DNA from: Actinomycetota bacterium
GTDB taxonomy: Bacteria; Actinomycetota; Actinomycetes; Nanopelagicales; Nanopelagicaceae
Direction of reading: 5' to 3'
NCBI GenBank assembly: GCA_947451045.1
Contig: CANFXM010000002.1
Span: 1 to 56,583, forward strand
Length of the DNA stretch: 56,583 bases
Shown: positions 29,161 through 39,063 of the stretch, piece after piece
Layout of the letters: every line of letters starts with the position of its first letter
Numbering within the stretch: the first letter of the stretch is position 1
The notes under the pieces: model-generated
Told to the model about the DNA's origin: nothing
The model's input: only the letters and a program-made list of their open reading frames with translations
The model's database searches: none
Position numbers and translations under genes: made by a program

Positions 29161-30663
29161 ATGAGCGCAGATAACACACCTATTGAGGATGACCTTCCCG
29201 AGCAATTGAGAATTCGCCGTGAAAAACGTGCGGATTTGATTGAGCGAGGAATCGAGCCATACCCAGTCTCTGTCGCTAGAACGAAAAGTTTGAAAGATAT
29301 CCGTGCGAAATATGGCGCATTAGATATAGATGTTGCAACGGGTGATGTTGAAAGTTTGACTGGCCGTATTATTTTTAAACGTGATACCGGCAAACTCTGT
29401 TTTGCAACTCTTCGTGAAGGCGATGGCACTGAAATTCAAGCTATGTTCTCGCTCGATAAAATTGGACAAGAGCAACTTGATTCGTGGAAATCTGATATCG
29501 ATCTTGGTGATTTTGTTAGTGTGACAGGTGAAATTATTTCTTCAAAGCGCGGAGAACTTTCAGTCCTAGCGAATTCATGGTCACTTGCTGCAAAATCCTT
29601 ACGACCTCTACCAAATGAACACAAACCGATGTCGGAAGAAACTCGTGTCAGAATGCGCTACGTAGATCTCATTGTTCGCCCTGAAGCGCGCACAAATGCC
29701 CGATTGCGTCCAACCGTGATGCGTTCACTTCGTGAAACATTTCACAACCGTGACTTCATCGAAGTTGAAACACCCATGCTTCAAGTAATGCATGGTGGGG
29801 CAGCAGCGCGCCCATTCAAATCATTTAGTAATGCCTATGACATGGACCTTTTCCTTCGAATCGCACCAGAACTTTTCTTGAAGAGATGCGTTGTTGGAGG
29901 AATCGAACGCGTATTTGAAATCAACCGAAATTTTAGAAATGAAGGCGCTGACTCTTCGCACTCTCCAGAATTTGCAATGATTGAGAGCTATCAGGCCTAT
30001 GGTGATTGGCGCTCGATTGCAGAACTCACTCAAGCGTTGATTCAAAATGCTGCAATGGCAATCTCGGGTTCACATGTTGTGACACATCACGATGGCCGCC
30101 AAGCAAATTTGGGTGGAACTTGGAAGGAGATTTCACTCTACGAGGCTATTTCGCAAGGCGTTGGGGAAACCGTTACAGCCCTTACTCCTATTGAAGAATT
30201 GAAGCAGCACGCAACAAAGGTAGGCATAAAGATTGATCCAAAATGGGTTACTGGAAAACTTGCCGAGGAAATTTTTGAGCATGTTGCAAAAGACCAATTG
30301 ATTGAACCCACTTTTGTTATGGGCTTTCCAGTTGATACTTCACCACTTGTTCGGGCACATCGCGAGCTTCCTGGAGTTGCAGAAAAATGGGATCTCTATG
30401 TTGATGGATTTGAATTAGCAACGGGATACTCAGAACTTATTGATCCGGTTGTGCAAAGAGATCGTTTAGTCGAGCAATCCAAACTTGGTGCAAAGGGTGA
30501 TTTAGAAGCAATGCAAGTAGACGAAGATTTCTTGCGTGCAATGGAATTTGCAATGCCGCCTACTGGTGGAATGGGAATGGGGCTCGATCGTTTACTCATG
30601 GCACTTACTGGTCTTGGTATTCGCGAAACAATTCTTTTCCCACTCGTCAAACCGGAAGAATAA
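29161..30663 (+). CDS. lysS: Lysyl-tRNA synthetase, class II
   Basis: FIEVETPMLQ; FEINRNFRNEG; GMGMGLDRLLMALTG. Confidence 0.97.
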   Translation: MSADNTPIEDDLPEQLRIRREKRADLIERGIEPYPVSVARTKSLKDIRAKYGALDIDVATGDVESLTGRIIFKRDTGKLCFATLREGDGTEIQAMFSLDKIGQEQLDSWKSDIDLGDFVSVTGEIISSKRGELSVLANSWSLAAKSLRPLPNEHKPMSEETRVRMRYVDLIVRPEARTNARLRPTVMRSLRETFHNRDFIEVETPMLQVMHGGAAARPFKSFSNAYDMDLFLRIAPELFLKRCVVGGIERVFEINRNFRNEGADSSHSPEFAMIESYQAYGDWRSIAELTQALIQNAAMAISGSHVVTHHDGRQANLGGTWKEISLYEAISQGVGETVTALTPIEELKQHATKVGIKIDPKWVTGKLAEEIFEHVAKDQLIEPTFVMGFPVDTSPLVRAHRELPGVAEKWDLYVDGFELATGYSELIDPVVQRDRLVEQSKLGAKGDLEAMQVDEDFLRAMEFAMPPTGGMGMGLDRLLMALTGLGIRETILFPLVKPEE

Positions 30664-30666
30664 TAA

Positions 30667-31164
30667 ATGGCGTTAGAGATTCGTTCTGCTAAAACATCAG
30701 ATGTAAAAGGTATTCGAGCACTTATCGATTCCTATGCACCCGAAGGAAGATTGCTTTCAAAAGAGACTGTGACTTTGTATGAAAGCACTCAAGAATTTAC
30801 TGTTGCCATTCTTGACGGTGTCGTAGTTGGTTGTGGCGCACTACATATACTTTGGGAAGATCTTGCTGAAGTTCGCACCGTTGCAGTTATTGAAAAATTA
30901 CAAGGCACAGGTATTGGTCACCAAATTATGGAAGCGATATCCGATCGTGCTCGCAATGTTGGAGTAAAACGAATTTTCTGTCTTACATTTGAAACTGAAT
31001 TCTTTGGTCGCCATGGTTTTGAAATAATTGATGGCACTCCAGTAGATCCAGATGTGTATGCCGAACTCTTGCGTTCCTATGATGCTGGTATTGCTGAATT
31101 TCTCGATCTTGAATCGGTAAAACCCAACACTTTGGGAAATACCCGTATGCTCAAAAAACTCTAG
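30667..31164 (+). CDS. argA: Amino-acid N-acetyltransferase (GNAT; ArgA-like)
   Basis: GNAT fold: GCGALHILWEDLAEVRTVAVIEKLQGTGIGHQIMEAI; VKRIFCLTFETEFFGRHGFE. Confidence 0.8.
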   Translation: MALEIRSAKTSDVKGIRALIDSYAPEGRLLSKETVTLYESTQEFTVAILDGVVVGCGALHILWEDLAEVRTVAVIEKLQGTGIGHQIMEAISDRARNVGVKRIFCLTFETEFFGRHGFEIIDGTPVDPDVYAELLRSYDAGIAEFLDLESVKPNTLGNTRMLKKL

Positions 31165-31189
31165 ATTTAGCCAAAACTCGGGCATAAGT

Positions 31190-31205
31190 ACCCCACATCT
31201 GGGGT
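31190..31205. promoter_or_regulatory. Perfect palindromic hairpin in the clpC upstream region (argA terminator or clpC operator)
   Basis: ACCCCA-CATC-TGGGGT between argA stop and clpC start; a second hairpin-capable segment CGTGC-CTAT-GCACG lies downstream. Confidence 0.4.
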
Positions 31206-31292
31206 TATAGAAGACAGAAGCAATCCACCTCGCGTGCCTATGCACGTGGGTATTAGGCTTAGAGCCACGAACCATGAATAAGGAGTACGCCG

Positions 31293-33794
31293 ATGTTTGA
31301 GCGCTTTACAGACCGAGCCAGACGTGTAGTCGTGCTTGCCCAAGAAGAGGCACGCATGCTCAACCACAATTACATCGGAACAGAGCACATTCTTCTTGGA
31401 CTCATTCATGAAGGCGAAGGCGTTGCCGCTAAAGCACTCGAAGGTATGGGCATCTCACTTGAAGGCGTTCGCGCGCAAGTTGAAGAGATTATTGGTCAAG
31501 GCCAACAAGCACCAAGTGGTCACATTCCATTTACACCTCGTGCAAAAAAAGTTTTGGAACTCTCACTTCGTGAAGCACTACAACTTGGACACAATTACAT
31601 CGGCACAGAACATATTTTGCTTGGGCTTATTCGTGAAGGCGAAGGCGTAGCGGCTCAGGTATTAGTAAAACTTGGTGCAGATCTCAACCGTGTTCGCCAG
31701 CAAGTAATTCAATTACTTTCGGGATATCAGGGTAAGGAAGCAGTTGCATCAAATGGTCCAGCAGAAGGAACACCATCAACATCATTAGTTCTCGATCAGT
31801 TTGGTCGAAACCTCACACAAGCAGCACGTGAAGGAAAGCTCGATCCGGTAATTGGCCGAGAGACAGAGATCGAACGTGTAATGCAAGTACTTTCACGTCG
31901 TACAAAAAATAATCCAGTTCTTATTGGTGAACCAGGTGTTGGTAAGACTGCAGTTGTTGAGGGACTTGCACAAGCAATTGTGAAGAATGATGTTCCTGAA
32001 ACATTGAAAGATAAACAGCTTTATTCACTCGACCTCGGTGCACTTGTTGCAGGCAGCCGCTACCGTGGAGATTTTGAAGAGCGCCTCAAGAAGGTTCTCA
32101 AAGAGATTAAAACTCGCGGAGATATCATTCTCTTTATTGATGAGATTCATACTCTTGTTGGTGCAGGCGCAGCAGAAGGCGCAATTGATGCTGCAAGTAT
32201 CTTGAAACCAATGCTTGCTCGCGGTGAATTACAGACAATTGGTGCAACTACTCTTGATGAATATCGTAAGCACCTTGAGAAAGATGCTGCACTGGAGCGA
32301 CGTTTCCAGCCAATTCAAGTTAAAGAACCATCAGTTGCACATACGATTGAAATTTTACGAGGACTTCGTGATCGCTACGAAACACATCACCGTGTATCGA
32401 TTACAGATGGCGCTCTCTCAGCTGCTGCAAATATGGCCGATCGCTATATTTCAGATCGTTTCTTGCCCGATAAGGCAATCGACCTCATCGATGAAGCTGG
32501 ATCACGTCTTCGCATTAAGCGCATGACTGCACCTGCTGAACTTCGCGAATTCGATGAAAAAATTGCTAGCGCTCGTAAAGAAAAAGAATCTGCAATCGAT
32601 GGCCAAGATTTTGAATTAGCCGCCTCGCTTCGCGATAAAGAAAAGTCACTTATTACCGAGAAGCAAGTTGCTGAAAAGAATTGGAAAGCAACTGATCTCG
32701 ATAAGGTAACTGAAGTTGATGAAGAACTCATCGCTCAAGTACTTTCAGCATCAACAGGAATTCCAGTGTTCAAGTTGACTGAAGAAGAGACTGCGCGACT
32801 TCTACGCATGGAAGATGAATTACATCGCCGTGTTATTGGCCAGGATCAGGCAATCAAGGCACTTTCACAAGCAATTCGTCGCACACGCGCAGGTCTCAAA
32901 GATCCAAAGCGTCCAGGTGGTTCATTTATTTTTGCCGGCCCATCAGGTGTTGGTAAGACAGAACTCTCGCGCACACTCGCATCATTCTTATTCGGTGATC
33001 AAGATGCTTTGATTCAACTCGATATGTCTGAATATTCAGAGCGTCATACTGCATCACGACTCTTTGGAGCACCTCCAGGATATGTTGGATATGACGAAGG
33101 TGGACAGCTCACAGAGAAAGTACGTCGTCGTCCTTTCTCTGTCGTTCTCTTTGATGAGATTGAAAAAGCACACCCAGATATCTTCAACACACTTTTGCAA
33201 GTACTAGAAGATGGCCGTCTAACAGATGCACAAGGTCGCACTGTTGATTTCAAGAATACGGTCATCATCATGACAACAAACCTTGGTACTCGAGATATTT
33301 CAAAGGGCCAAGGACTAGGTTTCGCAAATAGTGATGATGATCTAACAAATTATGAGCGCATGAAGGGCAAAGTAAGTGATGAACTCAAGACTCACTTCCG
33401 TCCAGAATTCCTCAACCGTATCGATGATGTCATCGTCTTCCATCAATTAACGAAGGATCAGATTATTCAGATTGTTGATCTCATGATTGCAAATCTTGAT
33501 GAACGACTTCGTGCAAAAGACATGGGTATCGAACTGACTACAAGTGCAAAGGAACTTCTTGCTACTCGTGGCTACGACCCATTGATGGGTGCGCGTCCAT
33601 TGCGTCGCACAATTCAGCGTGAAATTGAAGATTCTCTCTCTGAGCGAATTCTCTTTGGAGAGCTCAAAGCTGGTGAAATTATTGTCGTTGATGTTGAAGG
33701 GGAAGGCGCTGAAGCAAAATTCACATTTGCCGGTGCTCCTAAAGCAACAATGCCAGATTCACCAGAGGATCTAGCTGAAACACCTACTGTCTAA
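31293..33794 (+). CDS. clpC: ATP-dependent Clp protease ATP-binding subunit ClpC
   Basis: [37 protein letters not shown]; two AAA+ modules ([18 protein letters not shown]); UVR-like middle domain. Confidence 0.97.
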   Translation: MFERFTDRARRVVVLAQEEARMLNHNYIGTEHILLGLIHEGEGVAAKALEGMGISLEGVRAQVEEIIGQGQQAPSGHIPFTPRAKKVLELSLREALQLGHNYIGTEHILLGLIREGEGVAAQVLVKLGADLNRVRQQVIQLLSGYQGKEAVASNGPAEGTPSTSLVLDQFGRNLTQAAREGKLDPVIGRETEIERVMQVLSRRTKNNPVLIGEPGVGKTAVVEGLAQAIVKNDVPETLKDKQLYSLDLGALVAGSRYRGDFEERLKKVLKEIKTRGDIILFIDEIHTLVGAGAAEGAIDAASILKPMLARGELQTIGATTLDEYRKHLEKDAALERRFQPIQVKEPSVAHTIEILRGLRDRYETHHRVSITDGALSAAANMADRYISDRFLPDKAIDLIDEAGSRLRIKRMTAPAELREFDEKIASARKEKESAIDGQDFELAASLRDKEKSLITEKQVAEKNWKATDLDKVTEVDEELIAQVLSASTGIPVFKLTEEETARLLRMEDELHRRVIGQDQAIKALSQAIRRTRAGLKDPKRPGGSFIFAGPSGVGKTELSRTLASFLFGDQDALIQLDMSEYSERHTASRLFGAPPGYVGYDEGGQLTEKVRRRPFSVVLFDEIEKAHPDIFNTLLQVLEDGRLTDAQGRTVDFKNTVIIMTTNLGTRDISKGQGLGFANSDDDLTNYERMKGKVSDELKTHFRPEFLNRIDDVIVFHQLTKDQIIQIVDLMIANLDERLRAKDMGIELTTSAKELLATRGYDPLMGARPLRRTIQREIEDSLSERILFGELKAGEIIVVDVEGEGAEAKFTFAGAPKATMPDSPEDLAETPTV

Positions 33795-34646
33795 TTATTG
33801 AGGAAGTCTAAAACGAGAGCGAGATTGCTCTTCGATTAGTCGATCGGCAAGAAGTGTCTCAAGTGCTTTTTCAACTTGAGATTCTTCTGGCCATAATTTC
33901 TTGATTGCACTCAGTGTCAGCGATTCACTTTCTCGTAACGCCTGAACAATTGTGCCGCGACATTTTCGATCAGTGCCATGCCAATCTTGTGATTTTCGAA
34001 TGAGTTCGGTTTTTGGATATCCATTCTTTCGCCACTTACATTCAGAAATAATTGGGCATTCGTTGCACATTGGACTCTTCGACGTGCAGACAAGTGCACC
34101 GAGTTCCATCACCGCCGCAGCCCAAATATCAGCATTTTTTCGGGGGAGTATTGCTAATCGTGATTCTCTTTCACGAACTGTCGGGCTTGAAGTGGGATGC
34201 TCTTTTCCATCAATGACGCGAACTAGTACACGCCGAATATTTACATCCATCACCAACGTGTTGGCGCCAAAGGCGAATGCAGAGATTGCAGCTGCTGTGT
34301 AGTCACCAATCCCAGGAAGAGATCGTAGAATTTCTTCACTTTCGGGAACTTGATTTCCAAAATCACGTGAAATTATTTTGGCGCTCTCATGTAATCGTAG
34401 AGCCCGACGTGGATAGCCAAGTCGGCCCCATGCAGTAATTACTTGTGCCGGAGTGGCTTTTGCTAGCTCTGCTGGGTTTGGCCAGCGCAACATCCACTCA
34501 CTCCATATGGGTAAAACTCTTGCGACAGGGGTTTGTTGCAACATAAATTCACTCACCACCACACCCCATGGTGTTGTATTTCGCCAAGGTAGGTCTCGTT
34601 TATTTTTTTCAAACCATCGTGTAACTGGTTTTTCTAGCGAACTCAT
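33795..34646 (-). CDS. mutY: A/G-specific adenine glycosylase
   Basis: HhH segment LPGIGDYTAAAISAFAFG, VMDVNIRRVL; Fe-S Cx6Cx2Cx5C (CTSKSPMCNECPIISEC). Confidence 0.93.
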   Translation of the reverse strand: MSSLEKPVTRWFEKNKRDLPWRNTTPWGVVVSEFMLQQTPVARVLPIWSEWMLRWPNPAELAKATPAQVITAWGRLGYPRRALRLHESAKIISRDFGNQVPESEEILRSLPGIGDYTAAAISAFAFGANTLVMDVNIRRVLVRVIDGKEHPTSSPTVRERESRLAILPRKNADIWAAAVMELGALVCTSKSPMCNECPIISECKWRKNGYPKTELIRKSQDWHGTDRKCRGTIVQALRESESLTLSAIKKLWPEESQVEKALETLLADRLIEEQSRSRFRLPQ

Positions 34647-36010
34647 TCGCCTGTAATTTTTACCCTCTGCAGAGCTTGATCAAGACGTGAAACTTCTACA
34701 ATCTCCATCCCCGCAATTGTTACATCCGAGCCCGCTGGAACTAGGGCTCGTTTAAATCCAAGGCGAAAGGCTTCCTGCAAGCGTCGGTCTACTCCACTAA
34801 TTTTTCTAATTTCACCCGCTAAACCAACTTCACCAATGGCAACAAGGTCTGCAGGTAGTGCTAAACCTTTTGCCGCAGATGCAACCGCGAGTGCGAGTGC
34901 GAGATCTGCAGCAGGCTCTGCCATTTTCATTCCACCAACAGTTGCTGCATAAACATCGCGACCGCCAATTCGAATAGCTGCTCGAAGTTCTAGCACAGCT
35001 AATGTCATCGATGTCCGTGCAGAATCTAAACCACTTACGACACGACGCGCATTCCCAAAATCATTATCACGGCCCTGGCTTACAAGGGCTTGAATCTCAG
35101 CAAGTAATGGGCGACGACCTTCCAGAGTCACTGTTACACATGTACCAGGAACAGGTTCTGCATGGCGCGAAGTAAATAATCCGGTTGGATCCAAAACACT
35201 AGTAATTCCAGTATCACTGAGTTCGAAACATCCGACTTCATCGCTGGCGCCGAATCGATTCTTTATTGCACGAATGAGACGCAGACGTGAATGACGCTCT
35301 CCTTCGAATTGAAGTACGACATCAACAATATGTTCGAGCAGTCGAGGTCCAGCAATGGATCCATCTTTTGTTACATGACCGACTAAAAGAAGAGTGATAT
35401 CACGATCTTTACAGATACGAATAAGAGCGCCAGCAACTTCGCGAACTTGTGTAACCCCACCGGGCGCACCATCTGCTGCAGCACTTCCAATTGTCTGCAC
35501 ACTATCGATAATCAATAGCTGAGGTTTTACGGAATCAATATGCGAAATAACTGCGCCAAGATCATTTTCAGAGGCGAGAAAAAGTTGTGGGTCAACAGCT
35601 TTGATTCGCTCTGCTCGCAAGCGAACTTGTGAAGCAGATTCTTCGCCGCTTACATATAAAACTGGAATCGAACGCGATGCGGTCTGTGCTGCAACTGCAA
35701 GTAACAAAGTTGATTTACCAACTCCTGGTTCACCCGCAACAAGGATTGCAGCACCAGGGACTAATCCGCCACCAAGCACGCGATCAAGTTCTGAAACTCC
35801 TGTTGGTCGCGCACTTGCTGCAGAGAGATCGACATCGCCGATAGGAGTTGCTTTATGAGTTACCGCGCCTGGTACAAGAGATAATCTTTTTGGTGCAGCG
35901 ATTTCTTCGACACTTCCCCATGCCTGACATTCACCGCAGCGGCCGACCCATTTTTGCGAACTCCAACCACATTCCGTACAACGGAAGGGTTCCTTTTCGA
36001 CTTTGGCCAT
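34643..36010 (-). CDS. radA: DNA repair protein RadA
   Basis: FRCTECGWSSQKWVGRCGECQAWGS zinc finger; GEPGVGKSTLLL; KNRFGASDEVGCFE. Confidence 0.96.
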   Translation of the reverse strand: MAKVEKEPFRCTECGWSSQKWVGRCGECQAWGSVEEIAAPKRLSLVPGAVTHKATPIGDVDLSAASARPTGVSELDRVLGGGLVPGAAILVAGEPGVGKSTLLLAVAAQTASRSIPVLYVSGEESASQVRLRAERIKAVDPQLFLASENDLGAVISHIDSVKPQLLIIDSVQTIGSAAADGAPGGVTQVREVAGALIRICKDRDITLLLVGHVTKDGSIAGPRLLEHIVDVVLQFEGERHSRLRLIRAIKNRFGASDEVGCFELSDTGITSVLDPTGLFTSRHAEPVPGTCVTVTLEGRRPLLAEIQALVSQGRDNDFGNARRVVSGLDSARTSMTLAVLELRAAIRIGGRDVYAATVGGMKMAEPAADLALALAVASAAKGLALPADLVAIGEVGLAGEIRKISGVDRRLQEAFRLGFKRALVPAGSDVTIAGMEIVEVSRLDQALQRVKITGE

Positions 36011-36033
36011 GGGTAGAGCCTAGAGCGAAGCGC

Positions 36034-36843
36034 TTACTTCTGTGCAGCCAGAGTTGCGGGATGTTGGATAACAAATAGAGGCAAGGAACGCTTTTGCGCA
36101 TCAAGTATTCCAGCAACGCGCGCATCACAATGCTTTGCCAAGATTGCATATGCATCATCACCCATCAGGGCCATGAGTTCAGTCTTATTAGAAATATAGA
36201 CCGGCTCACTTCCAATGTGGGCTTCGGTGTTACTTGTGCAGTACCAATCGAAATCATCTCCGCCATCGCCCCAAGCAAGACGTTCGTATTCACCAATAAC
36301 TGTAATTGAATATTCACGTTCACCAACTTCGCGAGTTTCAAAACTTCTACGAAGTGGTAATTGCCAGCAAACATCCGGTTTTGTATCTACAAAGTGAATA
36401 TTCTTCTTTTGTGCAAGATGGTGAAGTACACACCCAAATGATCCGGTAAAACCTTCTGCTTCGTAACCTTTACGGTTCAAGAAGATACATGATCCATCAA
36501 CGCGACGAGTTTTTCTCTCATTATCTTCATCTTTTTCACTAATGCGTAAATCGCCGCCAGCTTTCTTAGGGCGCGCTTCTTCATAATATTGCCACATTTC
36601 GGGAGTTAAGAATGCAGCAGCTTTTTGTACTCGAATTTCATCATCTTTATCGGAATACATTGCACCTTCTGTGCAACAACCAGAGTTTGGCTGACCTTTA
36701 AAAACTCCTTGGCAACCATCGCCATAGATGCAGGTCCAAAAAGATGTGAGCCATGTGAGGTCACATTTAAAAATTCCTTCAGGATCACTTGGGTCTGCAA
36801 ATTCAACCCAATCACGTGCAAAGCCTGGCTTTATCTCGGACAT
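36034..36843 (-). CDS. Conserved Cys-rich protein of unknown function
   Basis: Start MSEIKPGFARDWVEFADPSDPEGIFKCDLTW; clusters C..CIYGDGCQ..GCCTEG, GCVLHH, DVCWQLP suggest a metal/Fe-S site. Confidence 0.7.
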   Translation of the reverse strand: MSEIKPGFARDWVEFADPSDPEGIFKCDLTWLTSFWTCIYGDGCQGVFKGQPNSGCCTEGAMYSDKDDEIRVQKAAAFLTPEMWQYYEEARPKKAGGDLRISEKDEDNERKTRRVDGSCIFLNRKGYEAEGFTGSFGCVLHHLAQKKNIHFVDTKPDVCWQLPLRRSFETREVGEREYSITVIGEYERLAWGDGGDDFDWYCTSNTEAHIGSEPVYISNKTELMALMGDDAYAILAKHCDARVAGILDAQKRSLPLFVIQHPATLAAQK

Positions 36844-36913
36844 AGTGTGAGAGCCTACGGGTTTACTCCTTAATACGCACATCCTGAGCAATCGCTTTCG
36901 GTACTCTTACCTT

Positions 36914-37705
36914 ATGAAGGTTGGAGTAATTGGCGCTGGGGTAATGGGTGAGGCTCTTATCACCGCACTCATTTCTTACGGTGTTAGCCCACAAGAAATT
37001 ACAATCTCTGAGAAAAGACATGATCGCGCAAATGAACTTAAAGCTCGATATGGAATAAGCGTCGAAGAACTATCAGTCAATGTTGCATCGAGCGAGATCC
37101 TCCTACTGGTCGTAAAACCACAAGATATGACGGCCGTTCTCAGCGAAATACGCACAGAGATGAAACCAAGCACGACAGTTGTTTCATTTGCAGCAGGCAA
37201 GAAAATTGATTTCATATCAACAGGATTAGGTGGAAACTCACCTGTTATTCGCGTTATGCCAAATACGCCAACACTTGTAGGTGCAGGAATGGCAGCATTT
37301 TCGGTAGGTGCTGGTGTTTCGACTTCACATAAGGAATTCGTTTCAGGATTTTTAGTGGCAACAGGTAAAGTCGTAGAAATTGCTGAGGAACTCCAAGATG
37401 CTGTAACGGCAACGAGTGGTTCAGGACCTGCGTATTTCTTCGCCTTTGTTGAAGCGATGATTGATGGTGCTGTTGCGCTAGGTCTTTCAAAGGAAGTTGC
37501 AACGCAACTTACTGTTCAAACTTTCATAGGATCTGCAAAGTTGCTCCAAGAATCTGGTAAAAGTGCCACAACATTGCGTGAAAACGTAACTAGCCCAAAT
37601 GGCACGACGGCGGCTGCATTGGAAACATTGTCAGCGAAAGATTTATCGCATGTAGTTGCAGACGCGATGAAATCAGCACGAAATCGCTCTATTGAACTAG
37701 CGTAA
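36914..37705 (+). CDS. proC: Pyrroline-5-carboxylate reductase
   Basis: GVIGAGVMGEALI; VIRVMPNTPTLVGAGM; TATSGSGPAYFFAFVEAMIDGAVALGL. Confidence 0.95.
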   Translation: MKVGVIGAGVMGEALITALISYGVSPQEITISEKRHDRANELKARYGISVEELSVNVASSEILLLVVKPQDMTAVLSEIRTEMKPSTTVVSFAAGKKIDFISTGLGGNSPVIRVMPNTPTLVGAGMAAFSVGAGVSTSHKEFVSGFLVATGKVVEIAEELQDAVTATSGSGPAYFFAFVEAMIDGAVALGLSKEVATQLTVQTFIGSAKLLQESGKSATTLRENVTSPNGTTAAALETLSAKDLSHVVADAMKSARNRSIELA

Positions 37706-37715
37706 AGATTTTGTT

Positions 37716-38909
37716 GTGAAGAAATTTCTTACTATATTAACAATTTTGGTATTTTCACTTTCTCAGAGTGCTTATGCAGTTCAAAAGAAAATCACGGTAC
37801 AAAGTCTCGTACTTATCTCCAGCATAGGAAACCGTGATGAAATTTCTGGGATGTTGACCAATGGAAAAACTATTATTCTCTACGGTTCCAATGTAAAAGC
37901 GGTCGATATAAGTGGAGCCGAGCTTTGGAATCTTCGTCTAGAAGAGAAGGCAGAAGCCTTTGTTACCACAGCAGTTACAGATAATTTAGGAAATATATGG
38001 GCGGCGGGATCACTCTCGTCTGGAGTTTCGGTTAGCCCTTCGCCAACGCCGAGTATTTCCCCACTCAATCCGGATAGCGTTGTACTCACCACTCCTGATC
38101 CATTGCGTAGTGATCTCAATTCAGTGGGAGTGTGGAAAATTTCAAACAAAGGTGAAATATTAACCAGATTTCATCTTGATTTAAATAAACCAGTTCTAGC
38201 CACAGATATTGCCATCGATGAAAGTGGCGTAAGTATTTCTGGAATTACTGACACTGGTCAAGGAACGATTGGTGTTCTCATTAATTGCGACAATGCAGGA
38301 ATCTGTTCCAAACCCTTTTTTATTGGCTCATCTGATACAAATTTAGATGGGGTAGTTCGAAACATCGATGGGTCTAAAATCCTTTCAGGTGGAAGTTCTG
38401 AGACACTATTTGGAAAAAAAGTTGTAGGAAGCCGTGATGGAATTTTGATCACCGTAAGTAAGACGGGAAAAATTTCAAAAGTAGTGAGAAGTTCTGCAGC
38501 AAAGTCGAAACGGAATTGGAAAAGTATCACCAATAATTTTTTATTAGGTGGCGAAGTAACTTCGGGTAATAAATCAGAAAGTGCGATTACAAAATTTTCA
38601 GGGACGTTAGTGCCCACTTGGAATGTTCGATTTCCCTCAACCGGCAATACTTTGGTATCAAATGGCACCCCCACGAATTTCTTTACATTTTTTGCTTCAA
38701 CATCGGCGATTAGTAATCTCTCGGGTTGGAATCCAAAAAGAGCAAGTGGATTAGTTCTTCGACTAGATAATAAAGGCGCGATTATGGGTGGCTATAGCGC
38801 AACAGCCATTACAGAGCCTTTGGCAATGGCATATTCGAAGGAACTGGGCCTTGTAGTGGCAGGCCTCACGGGCGATACCGTTTCGATTTTTCACCTCATT
38901 TCAAGGTAG
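37716..38909 (+). CDS. Secreted protein, probable beta-propeller-like repeats
   Basis: GTG start; signal peptide MKKFLTILTILVFSLSQSAYA; repeated NLGNIWAAGS / GNTLVSNG-type strands; SPSPTPSISP. Confidence 0.65.
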   Translation: MKKFLTILTILVFSLSQSAYAVQKKITVQSLVLISSIGNRDEISGMLTNGKTIILYGSNVKAVDISGAELWNLRLEEKAEAFVTTAVTDNLGNIWAAGSLSSGVSVSPSPTPSISPLNPDSVVLTTPDPLRSDLNSVGVWKISNKGEILTRFHLDLNKPVLATDIAIDESGVSISGITDTGQGTIGVLINCDNAGICSKPFFIGSSDTNLDGVVRNIDGSKILSGGSSETLFGKKVVGSRDGILITVSKTGKISKVVRSSAAKSKRNWKSITNNFLLGGEVTSGNKSESAITKFSGTLVPTWNVRFPSTGNTLVSNGTPTNFFTFFASTSAISNLSGWNPKRASGLVLRLDNKGAIMGGYSATAITEPLAMAYSKELGLVVAGLTGDTVSIFHLISR

Positions 38910-38920
38910 CCTAACCACCT

Positions 38921-38937
38921 TGCACCTAAGGGGTGCA
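38921..38937 (+). promoter_or_regulatory. Inverted repeat upstream of bS22
   Basis: TGCACC-TAAGG-GGTGCA, 24 bp before the ATG at 38962. Confidence 0.4.
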
Positions 38938-38961
38938 TTAGAGATGAAGAGAGAGTGACAT

Positions 38962-39060
38962 ATGGGTTCCGTAATCAAGAAGCGACGTAAGCGCATGGCG
39001 AAGAAGAAGCATAAGAAACTTCTTAAGAAGACTCGCATTCAGCGCCGTAACGCTAAATAG
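38962..39060 (+). CDS. 30S ribosomal protein bS22 (AURKAIP1/COX24-domain micro-protein)
   Basis: Translation [32 protein letters not shown] (32 aa), near-identical to mycobacterial bS22; downstream of proC as in mycobacteria. Absent from the supplied ORF track because of its length. Confidence 0.93.
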   Translation: MGSVIKKRRKRMAKKKHKKLLKKTRIQRRNAK

Positions 39061-39063
39061 TAA

